From assembly GCF_000374125.1 (NCBI RefSeq), contig NZ_KB893626.1:124001-188000 (forward strand): 64,000 nt of DNA, given 5' to 3'. The position numbers and the translations under genes were made by a program. Shown piece after piece: positions 25,756 through 34,482 of the stretch; the stretch's first letter is position 1, and every line of letters begins with the position of its first letter. The notes under the pieces are model-generated. The model was not told the origin of the DNA. It searched no databases and was given only the letters and a program-made list of their open reading frames with translations. This DNA is from Niabella aurantiaca DSM 17617 (GTDB lineage: Bacteria; Bacteroidota; Bacteroidia; Chitinophagales; Chitinophagaceae).

Positions 25756-26328
25756 TTACCAGATATATTTTGACAGCGATTTTCCCGCTTTGGCATAGGC
25801 TTCCGAGATCCTCCAGCTCGTATCAAAATCAACGCCCATTACATCCCGGCCGGGAGCTTTGTCGACCGTAAGCACGGCAACAACATGGCCGCGGTTGGTG
25901 GTTTCCACAATGGTTACCGTTGCATCTATATACGCGTTCTTCCTCCAGGCGCCGACGTTGAGCCCCGGTTCAATAAACCTGGTATGGAAGATCAGTGTAT
26001 ATTTCGCCGTCTTTTCGTTTTTGAGTTTTGATTTTTCAAGGAACTGCTCCAGGAACTGGGGCTCATAGGCACGGGATCTATCCTGTTGCCAGGCCTCGGC
26101 CCATTTATCGCCTTTGCCGGCTTCTTTCTTATTGTACTCCTCTGTTTTCTTTGCAATATAATCGGCTTCTTTTTTAAATTTCCCGACGCTTAAGCCTTCA
26201 TAATTGAATTCGATGTTCACACTGGTCTGATCTTTCAGTACCGAAGGGTCGCCTTCCGTTGTTTTGATCTTTTGGGAATAAGCGGTGGTCGTAATGGTTA
26301 ACAGCGCTAATAAAAAGGAGAATCTCAT
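25756..26328 (-). CDS. Secreted protein of unknown function
   Basis: 190 aa with a signal peptide (MRFSFLLALLTITTTAYSQ). The mature part is rich in lysine and glutamate up to about residue 110. It then forms predicted beta-strands (YTLIFHTRFIEPGLNV, YIDATVTIVETTNRGHVVAV) and ends SLSKYIW. This looks like a conserved Bacteroidota periplasmic protein. No catalytic motif is visible and I do not recognise the family. It is on the same strand as the ketosynthase-like gene, 33 bases after it. Confidence 0.7.
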   Translation of the reverse strand: MRFSFLLALLTITTTAYSQKIKTTEGDPSVLKDQTSVNIEFNYEGLSVGKFKKEADYIAKKTEEYNKKEAGKGDKWAEAWQQDRSRAYEPQFLEQFLEKSKLKNEKTAKYTLIFHTRFIEPGLNVGAWRKNAYIDATVTIVETTNRGHVVAVLTVDKAPGRDVMGVDFDTSWRISEAYAKAGKSLSKYIW

Positions 26329-26361
26329 AGAGTTTTATTTAAGAGTTAAAAATAGAAGAAG

Positions 26362-27387
26362 TTATCTTTTTGAAACAACAAGAAAACTGTGTTGTTTCCC
26401 GTGGTAGTGGTTGTAAATGATCACCTGGTCGATCGCAGTTTGTATGGTTCCCTTCTTTAGAAAGGAAGCAGGTATTTCCTGGTTTTGCAGGATATAGGTT
26501 GCCAGCCAGGTAGCAAAGGATGTAGCGGTCGGGTATTCACCGGTTGCGTGCTTAAACCGGAGCACAGGCGTTGATGGCAGCAGAGCCTCCAGGCCTTCAT
26601 AAAAGAACCGGTACCGGTTATCTCCGTTTTCTCCCGACAGGAAAAGTGTGTTGGGAGTAGCAGGGTATTCCGTAAGTAGGGCCTGGAACCGTTCTTTTAG
26701 CTGCTGCAGGTCGGTAGTATGCAATGTTTCGATCGCTGCTATTTTTGCAAGGGCGCCTTCAGTCTTTCCGCTAAATAAAAAAAGAGCGGCGCCCTCGCCG
26801 GCAATGGTGGCCGGGTGGTCGGTGTCAAATAAACGCGCGTTGGTCAGCGTGGGATCATACCATCCTGCAAGCCGGTCGATATTATAATTGTAGGTTGATA
26901 TTTCGTCCACGGCCCCCACGAGGTACACCCGCTCAGGATGGTCGTTCAGGAACATTTTTGCGTCCGTAAGGGCATTTTCAAAAGCCAGCCCGAGGTGTAC
27001 ATGGGTGGCATTGTAATTCCGGTTTTTAGTGATGAGGCTCAGTTGTCCGGCGATAGCATTGGGAGTACTTTGAACAAAATTGCCCGGTGTCAGCATGCCT
27101 TCCTCATAGTCGATGATCTGATTCAGGAACTTGATACAGTCTTCCATGCCTCCGTTTGCCGTTCCAATAATGATGCCGTCCGGTACGGTATCTTTTAGCA
27201 GGGGCAGTCCGGCCCCGACGCCCATGCGCACAGCTTTGCTCATTCTCCGCAACATGGCCGGGGGCACTCCTTCCAGCATGGGTTCCAGCGCGATCAGCTT
27301 TCCATCCACAGAAGCGATCACCTCCTCCAGGTTTACCGGGTCAACCGTATATTGAGGGGAGATGCAAAATTGCTGATGAATGTACAC
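26362..27387 (-). CDS. Beta-ketoacyl synthase homologue lacking catalytic residues
   Basis: 341 aa thiolase-fold protein related to ketoacyl-ACP synthases (starts MYIHQQFCISPQ; later QSTPNAIAGQLSLIT and GEGAALFLFSG). The place of the active cysteine reads NATHVHLGLAFENA with no cysteine. The usual HGTGT segment reads SGENGDNRY and the second histidine site reads KHATGEYPTA. All three catalytic residues are therefore missing, as in chain-length factors or the partner ketosynthases of flexirubin/aryl-polyene clusters. The protein is also shorter than a full ketosynthase (about 410). It is divergent from an SDR gene that could be a ketoreductase. No other pigment genes are visible. Confidence 0.75.
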   Translation of the reverse strand: MYIHQQFCISPQYTVDPVNLEEVIASVDGKLIALEPMLEGVPPAMLRRMSKAVRMGVGAGLPLLKDTVPDGIIIGTANGGMEDCIKFLNQIIDYEEGMLTPGNFVQSTPNAIAGQLSLITKNRNYNATHVHLGLAFENALTDAKMFLNDHPERVYLVGAVDEISTYNYNIDRLAGWYDPTLTNARLFDTDHPATIAGEGAALFLFSGKTEGALAKIAAIETLHTTDLQQLKERFQALLTEYPATPNTLFLSGENGDNRYRFFYEGLEALLPSTPVLRFKHATGEYPTATSFATWLATYILQNQEIPASFLKKGTIQTAIDQVIIYNHYHGKQHSFLVVSKR

Positions 27388-27719
27388 GGATGTAATTTTT
27401 TTGGCGCTAAGATAGGTAAACTTGGTTATCAGTCATTCGCTATTAGCGGTCAGTCTTCAGCAATCATTGTCTTCAGTGACGCTCTTATGTTTGTTTCTGG
27501 TTTGTTGTTTGAGTTTTTGATTGGGTCTGTGCGTCACTTCTCACTGATCACGAACAGGTTTTTAGTTTGAAACAGATGCAGTTTCTGCAACGGCTCCGGA
27601 TACTAAAACTCTGAATACAACGATCTGGTCCCTGAATCTGAACTGATAACTGGTTTCTTATTTAACGAAACCATAAAAAAAATTATCCGTACTTCGTAGG
27701 GTTAAACAAAACAGGGGAT
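27388..27719. other. Divergent intergenic region
   Basis: 332 bases between the ketosynthase-like and SDR genes. It contains near-repeats such as GTCTTCAGT and CAGTCATTC, AT-rich stretches and no supported gene. A short open frame through 27352-27570 has no homologue that I recognise. Promoters for both genes must lie here, but no clear TAnnTTTG element with a matching -33 site stands out. Confidence 0.4.
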
Positions 27720-28418
27720 ATGAATATTTTAGTTACCGGTGCCTCACAGGGGATCGGGTTTGCTGTTGCTGAGATTTTTGCAAAAGAAGAAAACAGGGTG
27801 CTGATCACATCGAGGAATGAAGTACGGCTTTACCATGCGCTGGAAAGCCTGCAGACAAAATACCCCGGTACGGATCTTCGGGCAAAAGCGTTTGATCTTT
27901 CTGTTAAAGCGGAGGCGGTTGCGTTGGGGCAATGGGCGCTGCAGCAAGGGGTTCCGGACATCCTGGTGAACAACGCCGGTCTTTTTGAGCCGGGAAACGT
28001 AAGCGAAGAAGCAGACGGGGCTTTGGAAAGTCAGATGGCGACCAATCTTTACAGCGCGTATCATCTCACAAGAACGGTGTTACCGGCTATGAAGGAAAAA
28101 AAACATGGGTTTATTTTTAATATCTGTTCGATTGCCGGACTGCAGGCCTACCCGGGCGGCGGTTCTTACAGTATCAGTAAATTTGCCCTCAATGGTTTCA
28201 GTCAGAACCTCCGGGAAGAGCTGAAACCATACGGGATCAAAGTGGCGGCATTGTTTCCCGGTGCAGTAATGACGGCTTCCTGGGATGGCTTTGATAACAG
28301 CAAGCAGCGGATTATGGAAGCAACCGATATTGCGACTCTGATCGAAACAGCTACCCGGCTTTCGGATGCCGCTTGCGTAGAAAGTATTATCTTAAGGCCG
28401 CAATTAGGCGATTTATGA
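27720..28418 (+). CDS. Short-chain dehydrogenase/reductase
   Basis: 232 aa classical SDR. The cofactor loop is TGASQGIG. NNAG sits at the end of strand 4. The catalytic serine is in ICSIAG and the tyrosine/lysine pair in YSISK. The arginine after strand 2 (ITSRNEVRL) points to NADPH. The closest functional types are 3-oxoacyl-ACP reductase and sepiapterin-reductase-like enzymes. It may work with the divergent ketosynthase-like protein, but that link rests only on position. Confidence 0.85.
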   Translation: MNILVTGASQGIGFAVAEIFAKEENRVLITSRNEVRLYHALESLQTKYPGTDLRAKAFDLSVKAEAVALGQWALQQGVPDILVNNAGLFEPGNVSEEADGALESQMATNLYSAYHLTRTVLPAMKEKKHGFIFNICSIAGLQAYPGGGSYSISKFALNGFSQNLREELKPYGIKVAALFPGAVMTASWDGFDNSKQRIMEATDIATLIETATRLSDAACVESIILRPQLGDL

Positions 28419-28510
28419 ACGGGCCCGGACAGGCACCCGGATAAATTTCCTGTTTCTGCGGTGTGAACATAAAAAAGAGTCCTGCAAAGCGGGAACGCAT
28501 ACAAGCATAC

Positions 28511-29920
28511 ATGAAACGGTTTGGTTTACTGACGCTTTTGCTGGTGACCTCATTAGCAGTATTTGCCCAGCGGAATGTACTGGAGGCAAGGTTAAGAAGT
28601 AATATTTATTTGAATGTATATGCAAATAAAACGAATTGTTATGTAGGAGAGCCCATCATTGTAACGTATAAGCTGTATTCCTCGCTCGAATCGGTTTCGG
28701 AAGTAGTAAAAGATCCGGCTTTTGACGGATTTGAGTTCAGGGACCTGATCAGCTCCGGAGACGGAATGGTAAGCCGGGAAACCGTTAACGGGGAAAGCTT
28801 TGATGTGCATACCATCCGTAAGGTACAGCTTACGCCGATGGAGGCGGGAAAGCTGCAACTGGACCCGATGGTGATCAGTAACCGGATCAAGCTGACCGAC
28901 GGGGCAGGCAACCGTTCTTCCATATTAGACGGGATCGATGAAAACATTCCGTTAAAGAACGGTGAATACCGGATGACGATTTCCTCCGTGCCTATTACCA
29001 TCACCGTAAATAACCCGCCGGCCAATACGCCTTCGTTGGTATACAACGGGGCAGTGGGCGATTTTAAGATGAGTGTTCATCTTTCCAAGATCAATTTTAC
29101 ACCCGGGGAGCGCGGAACCTTGCAGATCACCATTTCAGGAGCGGGGGATTTTAGTCAAATAACACAACCTGATGTGGAATGGCCCCGGGGAATTGTGATT
29201 TACCCGGTCAATGTACAGGAACAGTACAACCGGAACAGCCGGACCGCCCCGGGCTCCAAAATATTTACCATACCCTTTACCATGGGAAAAGTAGGTACTT
29301 ATACCCTTATGCCCATCCGGTTTTCTTATTTTGATGCAAAACAAAACCGCTACAACACGATCAATAATCCCCCTATTACCTTTTATTCGAGAGAACCGGG
29401 TGCTGCCCGCCAGGCTCCCGGCCGGGTAAATACGGAAGCCGAGCGGAACGATAATTTTGGGGCATTGCTGCTTGGATCGGGCGTTGTGGCCCTCCTGCTG
29501 CTGGTGCTGTTGCTGATCAGGCGATCTAAGAAGAAGCGGGCATCCCGCCAACCCGGCCCGCGGCAGCCGGCAACACCGCAGTCTTCTATTGTTTTGCCGG
29601 CACAGCATGCACCTGTAAGTATTCAGGAGCTGCTGCAGCCCGCCGAAGACGCTGTTTCCAAGGCGGGCAGCGCCTTCTATAGCCTGTTAAAGCAGGGCAT
29701 GATACAGTTTTTTGAACAGCGGTACCAGGTGGCGGCGGCATTGTTCAATAAGGCAGCGCTAAAGGAAAACATGACCTTCCGGAAGGTTCCGGAACCGCTC
29801 CAGAACGAGGTGTTCAACACCCTTACAGAAATCGAAATGAATATTTATTCTGCCGGGGGAATGGATGGCGACCGGGCAAGGATGCTGGAGAAAACACGGG
29901 AAGTGCTGCGTAAATTGTAA
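28511..29920 (+). CDS. BatD-like oxygen-tolerance protein
   Basis: 469 aa BatD-family protein. The start was moved to the ATG that opens a signal peptide (MKRFGLLTLLLVTSLAVFAQ). Two or more Ig-like beta domains follow (NCYVGEPIIVTYKLYSSLES, FKMSVHLSKINFTPGERGTL). One membrane helix is at about residues 310-331 (ALLLGSGVVALLLLVLLLIR), then a basic stop-transfer sequence and a cytoplasmic helical tail. In Bacteroidota BatD usually lies with the MoxR-BatABC operon; here it stands alone. It probably helps assemble or protect envelope proteins under oxidative stress. Confidence 0.83.
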   Translation: MKRFGLLTLLLVTSLAVFAQRNVLEARLRSNIYLNVYANKTNCYVGEPIIVTYKLYSSLESVSEVVKDPAFDGFEFRDLISSGDGMVSRETVNGESFDVHTIRKVQLTPMEAGKLQLDPMVISNRIKLTDGAGNRSSILDGIDENIPLKNGEYRMTISSVPITITVNNPPANTPSLVYNGAVGDFKMSVHLSKINFTPGERGTLQITISGAGDFSQITQPDVEWPRGIVIYPVNVQEQYNRNSRTAPGSKIFTIPFTMGKVGTYTLMPIRFSYFDAKQNRYNTINNPPITFYSREPGAARQAPGRVNTEAERNDNFGALLLGSGVVALLLLVLLLIRRSKKKRASRQPGPRQPATPQSSIVLPAQHAPVSIQELLQPAEDAVSKAGSAFYSLLKQGMIQFFEQRYQVAAALFNKAALKENMTFRKVPEPLQNEVFNTLTEIEMNIYSAGGMDGDRARMLEKTREVLRKL

Positions 29921-29954
29921 TTCGGGGCTATGTTGCACCGGCCGGCCAACCGGC

Positions 29955-30401
29955 TTATTTTATTTTTCCGGACCGCACCATCGTTACCTCTGTTTTGGTA
30001 ATTCCGGTACCGGTATTACCGAAACTCTTTCTTATATAGGTAAGTACATCCGCAACCTGCTGGTCGGTAAGCGTTTTAAACGGGGGCATATTATTTGAAT
30101 AGAACTCCCCGTCGATCTCTACCCGCTCCTGCATTCCGTTGAGGATGACCTTGATCAGCGGAGCCTTCTTGCCCGCAATACGGCTGGTGCCGACGATAGG
30201 CGGGTTTAAATTCGGCACGCCTCCTCCGTCCACCTGGTGGCAGGAGATGCAGAACTTCTGATAAAGGACCTTTCCGCGTTTCAGCGTTTCAACCGGTGAT
30301 GTGGCCGGGACCACTTTTTTTGCTGTATAAGCTTTTTTGGTTTGGGCATGCACCGGAGCGATGCAGCAAAGCAGGCAGGAAAAAACAAGAATTTTTTTCA
30401 T
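29955..30401 (-). CDS. Periplasmic c-type cytochrome
   Basis: 148 aa with signal peptide MKKILVFSCLLCCIAPVHAQ; this internal ATG was preferred to one 18 codons upstream that gives no signal. The haem site is FCISCHQVDGGG (CxxCH). The distal methionine is probably in NNMPPFKTLT, followed by the final helix VADVLTYIRKSFG. This is a class I cytochrome c fold. It lies 78 bases downstream of the sorbosone-dehydrogenase-like gene on the same strand, so the pair probably form one operon in which the cytochrome accepts electrons from the dehydrogenase. Confidence 0.87.
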   Translation of the reverse strand: MKKILVFSCLLCCIAPVHAQTKKAYTAKKVVPATSPVETLKRGKVLYQKFCISCHQVDGGGVPNLNPPIVGTSRIAGKKAPLIKVILNGMQERVEIDGEFYSNNMPPFKTLTDQQVADVLTYIRKSFGNTGTGITKTEVTMVRSGKIK

Positions 30402-30479
30402 CGGATGAATGATAGCATTGTCAGTAGCCCTGCCCACCGAACCGGTAAAATGCATTCCGGTGGATAAACGGGAAGCCGA

Positions 30480-31769
30480 TTATTTTTTATATTCAATTTT
30501 GTAAATGGTTCCTTTTACGTCGTCGGTCACATACAGGGCTCCATCGCTTCCCTGTGCCAGACCGCAGGGGCGGTGTTTTGCCTGTCTTGGAGAAAGCACT
30601 TCCGGAACGCCGGCAAAGCCATTGGCAAAGACCTCCCAGTCTCCGGAGGGCTTGCCATCTTTGAACGGAACAAACGCCACCATAAAACCTTCCTGTTTTT
30701 CGGGTGTCCGGTTCCAGGACCCATGGAATGCTACAAATGCACCATTCCTGTATTTTTCCGGGAATTGATTACCGGTGTAAAACAAAAGCCCGTTGGGCGC
30801 CAGGTGCGCAGGAAATGCAACAACGGGGCTGATGTACTCCGGGCTGCCTTCTTTTTTACCGTCACCCCCATATTCAGGTGCCTGTATATTTTTCTTCAGG
30901 AAAGGATCGTAGTAAGTGAACGGAAACCCGGCATTATCGCCTTTTTTGATCATATACATGCATTCTGCCGGCAACTCAGCCGATTGTTTTTGTGTGTACA
31001 GGTCCGGGAAAATATCGTGCAATTGGTCTCTTCCGTGCTGCATGACAAAGAGGGTATTGTTTTGCCGGTTCCAATCCATACCCACTACATTCCGGAGGCC
31101 TGTGGCATACCGGGTGCCTTCGGGATAGGACTGGTTCAGCTTATCGGCGCTGAATTGCCAGATACCGCCTGCAGAATCCAGCAGGGGACATCCCGGAATG
31201 CCCAGTGAACCGGGCTGGCGGTCTTTCTCCTGGCAGGAATTTAGCGGTGAACCGATATTGACATAAATATTGCCATCGTTATCCAGAACGATGGATTTGG
31301 TTTCGTGTTGCCGGCCCATTTTTAATCCGGAGATCACGGTCTCCGGTTTTTCCGGATGAATAACCTCGTTCTTATCATTCAACTGATACCGGAAGACGGC
31401 CTCATTGGAAGAGGCATACAAATATCCGTTCTTCAAGTAAAGACCGGTGCCGTTGTAATTTCCGAACCCTCCGGTGATGGTTGCCTTCCCATCGGGGCCT
31501 TCCTTTAAAACAAGAATGGCTTTTCCGTTTTTGGGCCGGGATAATTTTACATAGATGAGGCCTTGCGGCGTTACAACGATATCCCTTGCTTTTGCCGAAC
31601 TGTCGATAATGGTATGCACTGTAAAGCCTTGCGGGAGCTTAAGCGGAGCGGGGGCCGTGTGCCGGCCGGGCCGGGGTTTTATTTTCCCGGAAGGCATAAA
31701 GGACATGCAGAGCAATCCACAGACAGCTGCCAGCAGCAGGGAAAATAGTTTATTAAGATTCTGTTGCAT
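30480..31769 (-). CDS. PQQ-type sugar dehydrogenase (sorbosone dehydrogenase-like propeller)
   Basis: 429 aa six-bladed beta-propeller of the GSDH/L-sorbosone-dehydrogenase family. The start is placed at the ATG that begins MQQNLNKLFSLLLAAVCGLL, an export signal. Diagnostic segments are LRNVVGMDWNRQNNTLFVMQ, HGRDQLHDIFP, VAFHGSWNRTPEKQEG, HRPCGLAQGSDGALYVTDD and TIYKIEY. Characterised members oxidise aldoses in the periplasm with PQQ and calcium. A cytochrome c gene follows directly. No PQQ biosynthesis genes are in the window, so cofactor identity and supply are open. Confidence 0.82.
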   Translation of the reverse strand: MQQNLNKLFSLLLAAVCGLLCMSFMPSGKIKPRPGRHTAPAPLKLPQGFTVHTIIDSSAKARDIVVTPQGLIYVKLSRPKNGKAILVLKEGPDGKATITGGFGNYNGTGLYLKNGYLYASSNEAVFRYQLNDKNEVIHPEKPETVISGLKMGRQHETKSIVLDNDGNIYVNIGSPLNSCQEKDRQPGSLGIPGCPLLDSAGGIWQFSADKLNQSYPEGTRYATGLRNVVGMDWNRQNNTLFVMQHGRDQLHDIFPDLYTQKQSAELPAECMYMIKKGDNAGFPFTYYDPFLKKNIQAPEYGGDGKKEGSPEYISPVVAFPAHLAPNGLLFYTGNQFPEKYRNGAFVAFHGSWNRTPEKQEGFMVAFVPFKDGKPSGDWEVFANGFAGVPEVLSPRQAKHRPCGLAQGSDGALYVTDDVKGTIYKIEYKK

Positions 31770-31942
31770 ATAGAGAAGTAAAAGTGTAATTAAAGTCCAG
31801 CTTTCTGGTACAAAGAACATGCTGCAAATGACAAAATACTCTATAAAAAAAGTGCCGGTTATTTGGCTATCCTGTAAATTATTTTGGCTTTTTTATGAGC
31901 GGGGATCCATTTATTGAAAAGATGCGCTGCCGCTATTGCCGG

Positions 31943-33014
31943 TTAATTCCGGACGACCACCGAGCGCTGCAGTACGCCGGTATGCAGCCTGGTGGTTTTG
32001 AGTGCTTTGGACAGATCGCCGCCTTCCAGCCGGATATTGCCGGTCTTTTCTCCTTCGATCTCCAGAAAAACGGCAGCTTCCTTCAATACCCTTGCAGCGC
32101 TGATCAGAACGTCCCTGCAATTGCGGGCACGTACAACCGATCGGCCCTCCTGATATCCCCGGGCAGAGAATCCGAGGATCTCCACGTCTTCTGTATTGTC
32201 CATCACCACGGCCGGCCGGTGATCGGTGGCGGTTGTTTCCAGCCGTATATTGTGCAGGGAAAGTCCCTTTACATTCCGGGCAAACAGGCCATAGGAAGGA
32301 GGTGTACCGATCTCAAAATATTCTCCTGAGGAACGCGGCACCTCTGCTGCCGCTTCCACAGCCGTACCACCTCCCGGATAGGAAACCTGAACATCGCTAA
32401 ATGAGATCGCTTCTATATAGTTGGCTCCAAAACCATTTAGTACAATGCAGGAGCGAAGCTCCCCGGGACGGTAGGCGCTTTGAAAAGCTGCGTCGGGCAA
32501 GGGTTGCGGAGTGGCAACCGTAATGCGGATATTGCTGAAGGAAATACGTTTTAATGAGCCGGGAGGCAGGTCCTTGTCTTTAATGCCGGATGACCTTCGC
32601 TCGCTGATACCCATATAGATAGGGCCCGTAACATTTTTCATGATAAGATTGGAGAACGTGATGTCTTCAAACCGGGAGCCGGGACTGCAGTTCATTTTTA
32701 CAGGACAGCCAAAGGTTTCATAAATGGTGCAGTTGGTAATGGGGGTACATACCCGGCGGCACAAATACCACGCCGCCTCCGTTTTTATTACAGGGGTCAA
32801 TGGCGGATTGCAGGGCTTTTGTATCTGGAGTTTTGCCGTTGCCCGCAGCACCAAAGTCTTTTATATTATAGATACCGGAGGCGCCGGTTTGCCCGTTGTT
32901 GTTCGCAGGCAGCCCGGCAGCAACAGGTTGTATTCCCGCCAGAAGGCCGGAACCCAGCGAAGCGGCGGTCATGCGGCCGAGCCAGTTTCTCCGGGAAATG
33001 GGATTTGGGTTCAT
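31943..33014 (-). pseudogene. GH28 polygalacturonase-family pseudogene (internal deletion and frameshift)
   Basis: Minus strand. The 5' part encodes a Tat signal (SRRNWLGRMTAASLG) and the first coil of a GH28 pectin-lyase fold (YNIKDFGAAGNGKTPDTKAL, GGGVVFVPPGMY). Near 32740 the frame shifts and goes straight to ITNCTIYETFGCPVKMNCSP and FEDITFSNLIMKNVTGPIYM, which belong to the last third of such enzymes. About 200 residues, including the catalytic aspartates and the G-H-G segment, are missing. The rest runs in frame to VVVRN and stop. The gene cannot make an active enzyme. The parent was probably a polygalacturonase/rhamnogalacturonan hydrolase paired with the AraC regulator next to it. Confidence 0.8.
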
Positions 33015-33115
33015 GTGCTTGGTAATTAAAGAATAGCTGGTCAGAATATCCGGATCAGAGTCGAATGTGTTTGACCCGGGAAGCTGTAGAAGAACTGCAG
33101 CACCATGCGCCCGGA

Positions 33116-33982
33116 TCAGGCGGTAAATTCCTTCTGATACATCATCGGGCTTTTGCCTGTAATGATCTTAAAGTATTTATGAAAACTGGTGAAGTTATTG
33201 AACCCGCTTTCAAAGCAAAGCCGCTTCAGACATTGATTGGTTTCAATCAAAAGTTTGCAGGCATGCCCCACTCTTAATTCGATCAGGAACTGGGAGTAGG
33301 TTTTCCGTGTGCGCGATTTAAAGAAGCGGCAAAACGAATTCGGGCTGATGTTGGCCACGTCTGCGATCTCCTCCAGTTTTATCTTACGCTTGAAGTTTTT
33401 GATGGAATAGTCAAAAACAGCTTGTATCCGTTCGTTATCGGTTGTCACACCATCCGGCTTAAAGCCAATGGAGGAAAGTGTAGCGCATTTTTTTTCTTCA
33501 GAGAGGATGGCCAGGGCTTCCAGCATGAGTATGATCCGCTGACTGCCTTCAACCGTCAGTAATTTTTCTAAAATGGCTGCTATTTCACGGCGGGCACTAC
33601 CCATCACCTGCAGGCCCCTTCTCGACTTTTCCAGCAATCCCCGGATGCTGCCGTTCTCGGGCAGTTGCAGGAACTGACCGCCCAGAAACAGTTCACCAAA
33701 ATGCGCTACGCGGACATCCGTGGTGCGGATGGAATGCTCTTCAAAAAAGGAGTCATCAAATTTCCAGTAATGGGGAAGATTCGGTCCGACAAGGACTACA
33801 TCCCCGGAACGGAAACGCCGGATATTGTCTCCGATAAACTGAGTACCTTCCCCGCTTTTGATATGAATCAGCTCCAGTTCGGAATGCATGTGCCACTTAT
33901 TGTTCACATGGGGTACCAGGTCTCTGCGGACACTGAACGAACGTTGCGGTTCGTTGGCTACTTTAAGTAACTGCGGTCTCAT
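33116..33982 (-). CDS. AraC family transcriptional regulator
   Basis: 288 aa. The N-terminal cupin-like sensor domain has VNNKWHMHSELELIHIKSGE, then FIGDNIRRFRSGDVVLVGPN. The C-terminal double helix-turn-helix carries KLEEIADVANISPNSFCRFF and CLKRLCFESGFNNFTSFHKY, then FKIITGKSPMMYQ. The layout matches sugar-responsive AraC activators. It lies 101 bases upstream of the broken GH28 gene on the same strand, and was probably its regulator. Whether it still has targets is unclear; the SMP-30-like gene upstream is a candidate. Confidence 0.87.
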   Translation of the reverse strand: MRPQLLKVANEPQRSFSVRRDLVPHVNNKWHMHSELELIHIKSGEGTQFIGDNIRRFRSGDVVLVGPNLPHYWKFDDSFFEEHSIRTTDVRVAHFGELFLGGQFLQLPENGSIRGLLEKSRRGLQVMGSARREIAAILEKLLTVEGSQRIILMLEALAILSEEKKCATLSSIGFKPDGVTTDNERIQAVFDYSIKNFKRKIKLEEIADVANISPNSFCRFFKSRTRKTYSQFLIELRVGHACKLLIETNQCLKRLCFESGFNNFTSFHKYFKIITGKSPMMYQKEFTA

Positions 33983-34482
33983 AGCTATAAGGATTCGTCA
34001 AACAATTGTTACTGCAACAAGCAAACAGGTAATGAAATTAGAAGTTTCGGTACGTTACCAGAAAAAAAACTACGCAATCGTTATCGCAGTTTTTTATCAG
34101 GAAGCCCGTTTCAGGCACTGTTTTTTTGTTTTTTACCGGGTTAAGGCAATTTCTTTAGATGGATTCAAAAAAAACCGGTTAGGGGAAAACGGCTAAAATA
34201 AGGGAACATCTTGCCAAGCAAACGGAACAGTATTAGGCCGGAGTTTGGTTTCTTTGTATTGTTTTTTTAAGATGGGAGTTGTTTCAACTTTTCGGATTCT
34301 AGCAAACGGGCTGCTCCGATGGGGCTTTGTGCAGTTTCGTTGATCCATGTTACCAGCATAGCGCCCTTACAGGGCTGGCCACAGGAGCCCTCTGCCGGTA
34401 AAAACCGGTCATACGATTTTTGAGCTCCACGGGGACGAAATATTAAAAGTTAAAAACAACTTCATGGATAAAAATCATTGCC
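33983..34482. other. Intergenic region with hairpins, no gene
   Basis: 500 bases between divergent genes. No coding frame is supported. Small inverted repeats are present: AGCGCCCT-TAC-AGGGCT (near 34360) and ACCGGT-type arms around AAAAA (near 34398). GAGCTCCACGGGGACGAAATATT (34422-34444) resembles, from memory, a dispersed hairpin repeat of Chitinophagales/Sphingobacteriales. It ends about 40 bases before the SMP-30-like start. No clear promoter was identified. Confidence 0.4.

Noticed and set aside
27352-27570. 72-codon frame between the ketosynthase-like and SDR genes
   Set aside because: Overlaps the start of the ketosynthase-like gene, composition is intergenic and no family is recognised.
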